In this document: positions 62,215 through 64,000 of the stretch, piece by piece
How the letters are laid out: every line of letters starts with the position of its first letter
How positions within the stretch are numbered: position 1 is the first letter of the stretch
Position numbers and translations under genes: made by a program
The notes under the pieces: model-generated
The model's database searches: none
Told to the model about the DNA's origin: nothing
Seen by the model: the letters and a program-made list of their open reading frames with translations, nothing else
NCBI GenBank assembly: GCA_947000775.1
Contig: CAMQGK010000634.1
Coordinates: 23,534,001 to 23,598,000, forward strand
Length of the DNA: 64,000 nucleotides
From: Pterois miles
Taxonomy: Eukaryota; Chordata; Actinopteri; Perciformes; Scorpaenidae
Direction of reading: 5' to 3'

Positions 62215-62330
62215 TCGGCTATTTTCTCTCGATGTCCATTTTTGTTTTCATCGTCCTTCTCAACCCTCAATTCATTGCTCTGGATGCTGCGTTCAGGTTC
62301 CTCTGTAAAAATGGACGCTGTATGGAAATG
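62215..62330 (-). other. agbl5: agbl5 exon 1 (non-coding) with two short uORFs
   Basis: A strong donor (GCCGA|GTAAGTC) lies at 62,213-62,214. The 5' limit is approximate. The exon holds ATG AAT TGA (62,267-62,275) and a 10-codon uORF MKTKMDIERK (62,219-62,251). Exon 2 joins at 60,987, giving 69 nt of 5' UTR before the main ATG. Upstream AUGs may damp translation. Confidence 0.55.
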
Positions 62331-62547
62331 TCGCTATAGTAACAAGTAGTCGGATGTAGTATTAGTACTAGTAGTATCAAAACAAGCTGTGAGACAAATC
62401 AATCGTTTTATCGATTGTAAGAGCCAATGTTATATTAATACACACACAATTTTACATGAAGTGACAAAAGTTGTAACAATAATTGGAATCCGTGGTGGTC
62501 CTGCAATGCAACATGTACCAATCTTAAAGAAAACAAATGAACAAGAG

Positions 62548-62576
62548 CAATAAAAGAAAGAAAGAAAGAAAGAAAA
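62548..62576. repeat. (GAAA)n microsatellite
   Basis: About six AAAG/GAAA units upstream of agbl5 exon 1. Confidence 0.85.
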
Positions 62577-62935
62577 TGCAATGCAAATTTTGTATCATAG
62601 CCTTTTCTCATCCAGAAGTCAGGAGTCTCTCATACTCATACTCTCTCATATTCATTACAGCATTATGCCCTCAGAGTACCAAGACAGAGAATGAAAATGT
62701 GGACTAAAAACCTGATAAGTCAAATCTGCATCCCTACACAATGTCTCTACCAGGCTTGGTCTAAAATGGAAAAAAAATACATTAAAAAAATTTATTGATT
62801 ATTTTTAGGTGATCAAGCACACTTAAATTTAATTTCAGCAAACTCACAAAAATACTACAAACCATGTTATGCTAGCCTGTCAGGAAAAAGGCTAAATAAC
62901 GATCCGGCATTAGGTTAAAATTTGGTGATTTAGCA

Positions 62936-63042
62936 ACCATTTTCTAATATCTGGATGAAAATGGGTTCTCTGGGTACCCACGAGTTTCACCTTTACAGGC
63001 ATCAACACTTTATGATAATCACATGCAGTTTGGGGCAAAAAA
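62936..63042 (-). mobile_element. Miniature DNA element, GGGCTGTCAA family, copy F (fragment)
   Basis: The motifs GAAAATGGGTTCTCTGGGTA, CCCACGAGTTTCACC and TGATAATCACATGCAGTTTG match copies A and D. Only about 107 bp is left. Confidence 0.55.
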
Positions 63043-63107
63043 CATTCTTTATTTTGCAACCCCCAAAACGCTGCAACAACTTATGAGACATAATAGAGCA
63101 TGGGACT

Positions 63108-63378
63108 AAATGGTAAATGGACTGCATATATATAGCACTTTTCTAGTCTTCCAACCACTCACAGGGCTTTACATTACATGTCACATTCACACACATTCAT
63201 ATACTGATGGCTGAGGCTGCCATGCAAGGTGCCAAATTTGCCCATCAGGATCTAATCTAAATACTCATTTACACACTTGGCTATGCCAAGGACACATCGA
63301 CATGTGACCGGAGCAGCAGGGTATGGAACCACCAACCTTCCAGTTGATGGAGGACCTGCTGTACCCCCTGAGCCTCAG
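63108..63378. repeat. Common fish interspersed repeat (TAAATGGACTGCAT family)
   Basis: It contains TAAATGGACTGCATATATAT, AGCACTTTTCTAGTCTTCC, CACACACATTCATATACTGA and GGCTGCCATGCAAGGTGCCA, a widely dispersed sequence in teleosts. No coding capacity; class uncertain. Confidence 0.6.
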
Positions 63379-63784
63379 TCACCAGTATGACCATCATATA
63401 CTGGACAGCACTTCCATCATAAGTTTATCCCATTGTTAACTGAGCCCTTATATGTTCACCTTCCAGTCAAGATGTGACAGACTCCTGTACAGCAGGTAGC
63501 GGCATGCACCTTTAAAATTAGTAGTCCACCAGTAAAACCAAAAGAAAGAAGTTGGTAGTAAATTTCATGATGAAACAAATTGGTGCATGTCTTATCTTCT
63601 CCATTTTATTCTTTATTCCTAGCATAGCTGCAGTTTACAGCTGGTTCAGGTAAACCGGCAGTTTCACAGGCTTACAATGGAGCCATATCATTTAACATGG
63701 TCTTGGTCTGTCAGAATCAGCACTTAGTTGAACTGCTGTGTTTAGCATAAATAAAATGTAGGCTGCAGCATTTAAACCATGCTA

Positions 63785-64000
63785 AGTTGGTACTGAGGGG
63801 CCCAAAGAGTGACAATAAAATATTCCCCACACCATTACACCACCACCAGCCTGAACTGTTGATACAAGGCAGGATGGATCCATGTTTCATATTGTTTACG
63901 CCAAATTCTGACGCTGCTGAAATCCAGACTCATCAGATCAGGCAGGAGTGGCACTCGGTGTGGTCTCTGCTGCTGTAGCCCATTTTCTTTAATTGATGTC
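63785..64000 (-). mobile_element. Tc1-like transposon fragment running off the window
   Basis: The minus strand keeps broken pieces of a Tc1 transposase: SDESGFQQ-like, NMDPSCLVSTVQAGGG and VMVWGIFYCHSLGPL. The VMVWG motif is diagnostic of Tc1 catalytic domains. Stops and frameshifts interrupt it. The rest lies beyond the window end. Confidence 0.65.

Overview
The window looks like nuclear DNA from a teleost fish, probably a percomorph. The evidence is split vertebrate genes with GT/AG junctions, a selenoprotein gene with an in-frame TGA, long CA/TG microsatellites, and many repeats of the kinds common in fish: Tc1-like elements, hAT- and Harbinger-type miniature elements, tRNA-derived SINEs and LINE 3' ends. 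Nothing bacterial or viral was seen.

Layout. Bases 1-327 are the 3' coding end of a non-LTR retrotransposon. From about 1,010 to 21,240 runs a roughly 20 kb, T-rich tandem array. Its monomer is about 35 bp: a core close to CGACATACTATACTATGAC plus a T-rich spacer. The array has higher-order blocks, two truncated Tc1 copies about 10 kb apart, a SINE, and two other inserts. At about 21,250 the monomers switch strand and a short degenerate arm continues to about 22,140, with a G-rich purine island inside it. Bases 22,140-32,600 hold no recognisable gene, only repeat remnants, a 26-bp minisatellite and one unproven exon-like segment.

The gene-bearing half has three genes. selenoi (ethanolaminephosphotransferase 1) is on the minus strand in ten coding exons (32,639-42,269). 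All exon phases agree, giving 399 residues with selenocysteine at 386, and there is a convincing SECIS candidate in the 3' UTR. ost4 (37-residue oligosaccharyltransferase subunit) is on the plus strand and diverges from selenoi across a shared promoter of about 0.5 kb. agbl5 (cytosolic carboxypeptidase 5, a tubulin deglutamylase) is on the minus strand and convergent with ost4. It has a non-coding first exon and eleven coding exons ending at 51,542 (832 residues). Four more exon-like segments at 45,961-48,414 keep phase with it and may encode a longer alternative C-terminus.

selenoi and ost4 both act in the endoplasmic reticulum membrane, one making phosphatidylethanolamine and the other supporting N-glycosylation. 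agbl5 edits glutamate side chains and branch points on tubulin. The shared promoter has a TGACGTGG motif like an unfolded-protein-response element and an ETS-type CCGGAAG site, which suggests but does not prove co-regulation of the first two.

The oddest feature is the 20 kb array. Its monomer family, palindromic variant core, higher-order structure and strand switch match no element I can name. Exon boundaries and protein identities were worked out by eye from splice signals, reading phase and remembered family sequence; no search was run.
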